Assembly (NCBI RefSeq): GCF_030463565.1
Contig: NC_134659.1
Coordinates: 6,580,511-6,644,510, forward strand
Source: Pelecanus crispus
Taxonomy: Eukaryota; Chordata; Aves; Pelecaniformes; Pelecanidae
Direction: 5' to 3'
DNA: 64,000 nt
Part shown: positions 61,729 through 64,000 of the stretch, piece by piece
Layout: the number at the start of each line of letters is the position of its first letter
Numbering within the stretch: the stretch's first letter is position 1
Program-made: the position numbers and the translations under genes
The notes under the pieces: generated by a model
Database searches by the model: none
What the model saw: the letters and a program-made list of their open reading frames with translations, nothing else
What the model was told of the DNA's origin: nothing

Positions 61729-64000
61729 CTGGAGGGACATGAGGAGGGGGAGAGATGGGGGGAAAAACCATCAGCAGTGTCAGGTAAGGGCTAGAGGCAG
61801 GTGAGCCGTACCCCGTGGCCTGGGAATCCAGCGGGGTCGGATGTGGTTGGAGCCCTGCCTGGGGTTGGCGGCACTTGGCAGCAGAGCTGGAGAACCGGGC
61901 GACCTGAATGAATCCTACTCCAAAAAAATGCAGCTGCAGACATGTCCCCTGTTTGCAGTTACCTGATCTTACCCCTTTTCACCTCAGGCCTGCTAGAAAC
62001 CTCCATCCCAGTGGATATTTGCTCGGAAAATCTTTACTTATGGGTATTTCTGTTACAACCGAGTAGAGGATGGAGATATGGGCACATGGTCCGAATTTGT
62101 GTAAGGTCACGCAGCTCTGCCCTGAGGTGCCTGGGGTTTGCCCGCGCTGGCTCTGCACGGGAGGGAGGAGAAAGGACTCGGCCGCTCTCCGGCCAAGTGG
62201 AGGACAGCGGTGGCTGTGAGAACAGGTTGATGGAGCTGAAGGCACGTATCGGTGGAGCTATATTTAAGCTACGTTCACGGGCGACATGAGTCGCTGTGGG
62301 TTTCATCCAGCTCTCCCTTCCCCCACAGAAACGCAGGATGCTCAGGCTGCTCGGGAGTGATGTAAATCCTGGTAAACAAGTTCTGGCTTATTTCTGAAAT
62401 GAAACCACTTCCAAGCTTACATTTCCTGAGCTCAGCCCCGACACAAAAAGGGGCAGCATCCGCCGGCCCCTCGAGGCCAGCGTGACCAGGGAGAGAAGGA
62501 GCCATCCCCAGAGCTACTGCTTGGCCCCTGCTTGTGAAATTCAGCCTGCCGAGGGCTGACACCCAGAAGAGAGCAGGGCAGAGGGCTCAGAGCAAGGCAA
62601 ACCTGTCCCGAGCCCCGTGGCTTGGTGTGGGCTGGGCAGCCACCCCGTGCCGTGCCCGGGGCGGTGTGCCGGCACGCTATGGCGCTGGTGGCGGGAGGAC
62701 TCCAGCTGCGGCCGCTCATCCTGACTCCTCGTCTTGCTGCTACAGGAGCACGCAGAGCGGCCTGGAGCGAGGCAGCTTGAAATGCCTCCAGGAAATACGC
62801 GGGGCCATGCTGTTCGGAGGGGGAGAAGAGTCGCTCCCGCCTGCTGGCTCCTATGTACGTGGCTGGGAGCGCGGAGCTGCGGGGCTGCCGGTGCCAGCTC
62901 TGCTCCGGCAGCCGCGGCGTGGGCAATGCACGACAGGGGCCAGCGTCCCTCCTCGCCCTGCCAGGGGTGTTCATGGGGTCGCCCGACGAAACCTCGCCGC
63001 GTCCCCACCCTGCAGCGAGGAGGGGACGTCTCGCCCGGCAGACAAAGAGGGCACAGTTTGCTCCAAGGCAGAGGCTGCCCTGCCACCGAGGCACCCTGGC
63101 AGGCTGCTCACGCTGGAAAAAAAGAGGGATTGAGACAGTAGCAGGCAGGCATAGCTCCCTCGCTTTCTCCTTCCCCCTCCGTGTGCTCATGCAGCCGAGG
63201 GGCAGAGGAGACGTGGTCCTCCGGGCTGCTGTGTGCAGCGGGGGAGCCTGGCAGTCGCAGAGGAGTTTCTTCTCCTCCTCCTCCCTCCTGCTCCAGGGCA
63301 CTCTGCCTGCTGAAATACCAGAGCTGCGCAGGGGCTTCTCCAGCCTCGCGGAGCTGCTTGGCAGCCCCTTCCCAGAGGGCCCCTCTCCGCGGGGCAGGAC
63401 TGAGCCCTGGGGTGCCTCCACCTTCTCCGTGCCCCCCTTCGACGCAGCGGTGACCCCAGAGCCTGTCAGCAGACACCGCTGCCCGCCGCTCCATTTGAAG
63501 GTTGCTTCTCCCCTCCCCAGTGGGCTTCAGCCCTGGTTTTGGGGTGGGATCTGAGCCGAGTGTGCCGGCCATGAGGTCCGTGCCATCTCCGGGTGCCCAT
63601 GCTCCCGCTCCAGAGGCTGCTGGGTTAATGGGGTCAGCTCCTCACCCCGAGAGGGAGCAGGTTTTGGAGCTTCACGGTCAGCGGCCATCCATGGACTCGG
63701 CCCCTCGCTGCTGTGCCAGGCGGGAAACCAGCTCCCCCTTCCCCTGCCCCCCGGCAGACGGGACGGGCAGGGCTGCGCTGGGCAGCGAGCAGGCACTGCC
63801 CGCACCTGGGTGTCGACGGCTGTAGGTGTCCAGCTCCCGGCCAAGTGGGCAAGGAGCTGTCAGAGGGGCAAGAGACGTGGCTAGCAGGAGAGGGCTTCCC
63901 CGCCGCAGCGGCTCGGGAGCGCTGGCTTTCAAGCTGTGCCACCCGTGTCGCTGGCATGTGCTTCGCGTGGCAGCCGCCCGCCCGCCCGCCGAGGCAAGGG
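61729..64000. other. FMOD upstream region to the window end
   Basis: The region should contain the non-coding first exon of FMOD. A possible donor (GTAACT on the minus strand) lies near 61,960. Beyond about 62,300 the sequence is GC-rich with no recognised exon; PRELP, the usual next gene, is not seen. The last bases contain a short (CCCG)n run. Confidence 0.4.
62258..62270 (-). promoter_or_regulatory. FMOD: Candidate FMOD TATA element
   Basis: AGCTTAAATATAG on the minus strand is the only TATA-like motif noticed in the 600 bases upstream of FMOD exon 2. With the donor near 61,960 it would define a first exon of about 270 bases. The motif reads nearly as well on the other strand, so the assignment is weak. 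Confidence 0.25.

Noticed and set aside
1-64000. CRISPR arrays, bacterial-type operons, tRNA or rRNA genes
   Set aside because: The window is vertebrate. The regular arrays are minisatellites without spacers, and I saw no tRNA or rRNA signature.

Overview
The window is nuclear DNA from a bird. The evidence is a CR1 LINE 3' tail with the avian octamer-repeat end, a solo LTR of a type I know from bird genomes, compact vertebrate introns, and a gene neighbourhood I associate with chicken chromosome 26 or its equivalents. The LTR type hints at a non-galliform bird, but I cannot name the species.

Five protein genes are supported, all by splice-consistent exons whose reading phase closes from exon to exon. 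From left to right: (1) the last five coding exons of TAF8 (+), a TFIID subunit, with its 3' UTR; (2) PIFO/CIMAP3 (-), a small cilium-associated gene in six short exons, 198 aa; (3) CHIA (-), an acidic chitinase in eleven coding exons, 478 aa, with intact catalytic and chitin-binding domains and a TATA box; (4) BTG2 (+), an anti-proliferative immediate-early gene in two exons behind a CpG-rich TATA promoter; (5) FMOD (-), fibromodulin, with two coding exons, 380 aa.

The rest is non-coding. A solo LTR and a truncated CR1 lie just upstream of CHIA. An orphan CpG island and a 1.45 kb G-rich minisatellite lie between CHIA and BTG2. A second 1.7 kb minisatellite lies between BTG2 and FMOD. Smaller tandem repeats are scattered through GC-rich spacers. 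The genes do not form a functional pathway: basal transcription, cilium, digestive/defence chitinase, cell-cycle control and collagen matrix.

The most informative observation is the order PIFO-chitinase-BTG2. In human, CHIA sits beside PIFO on 1p13 and CHIT1 sits beside BTG2 on 1q32, with the same relative orientations. The window therefore looks like the unbroken version of a locus that is split in human. No new defence-type or otherwise undescribed system was found.
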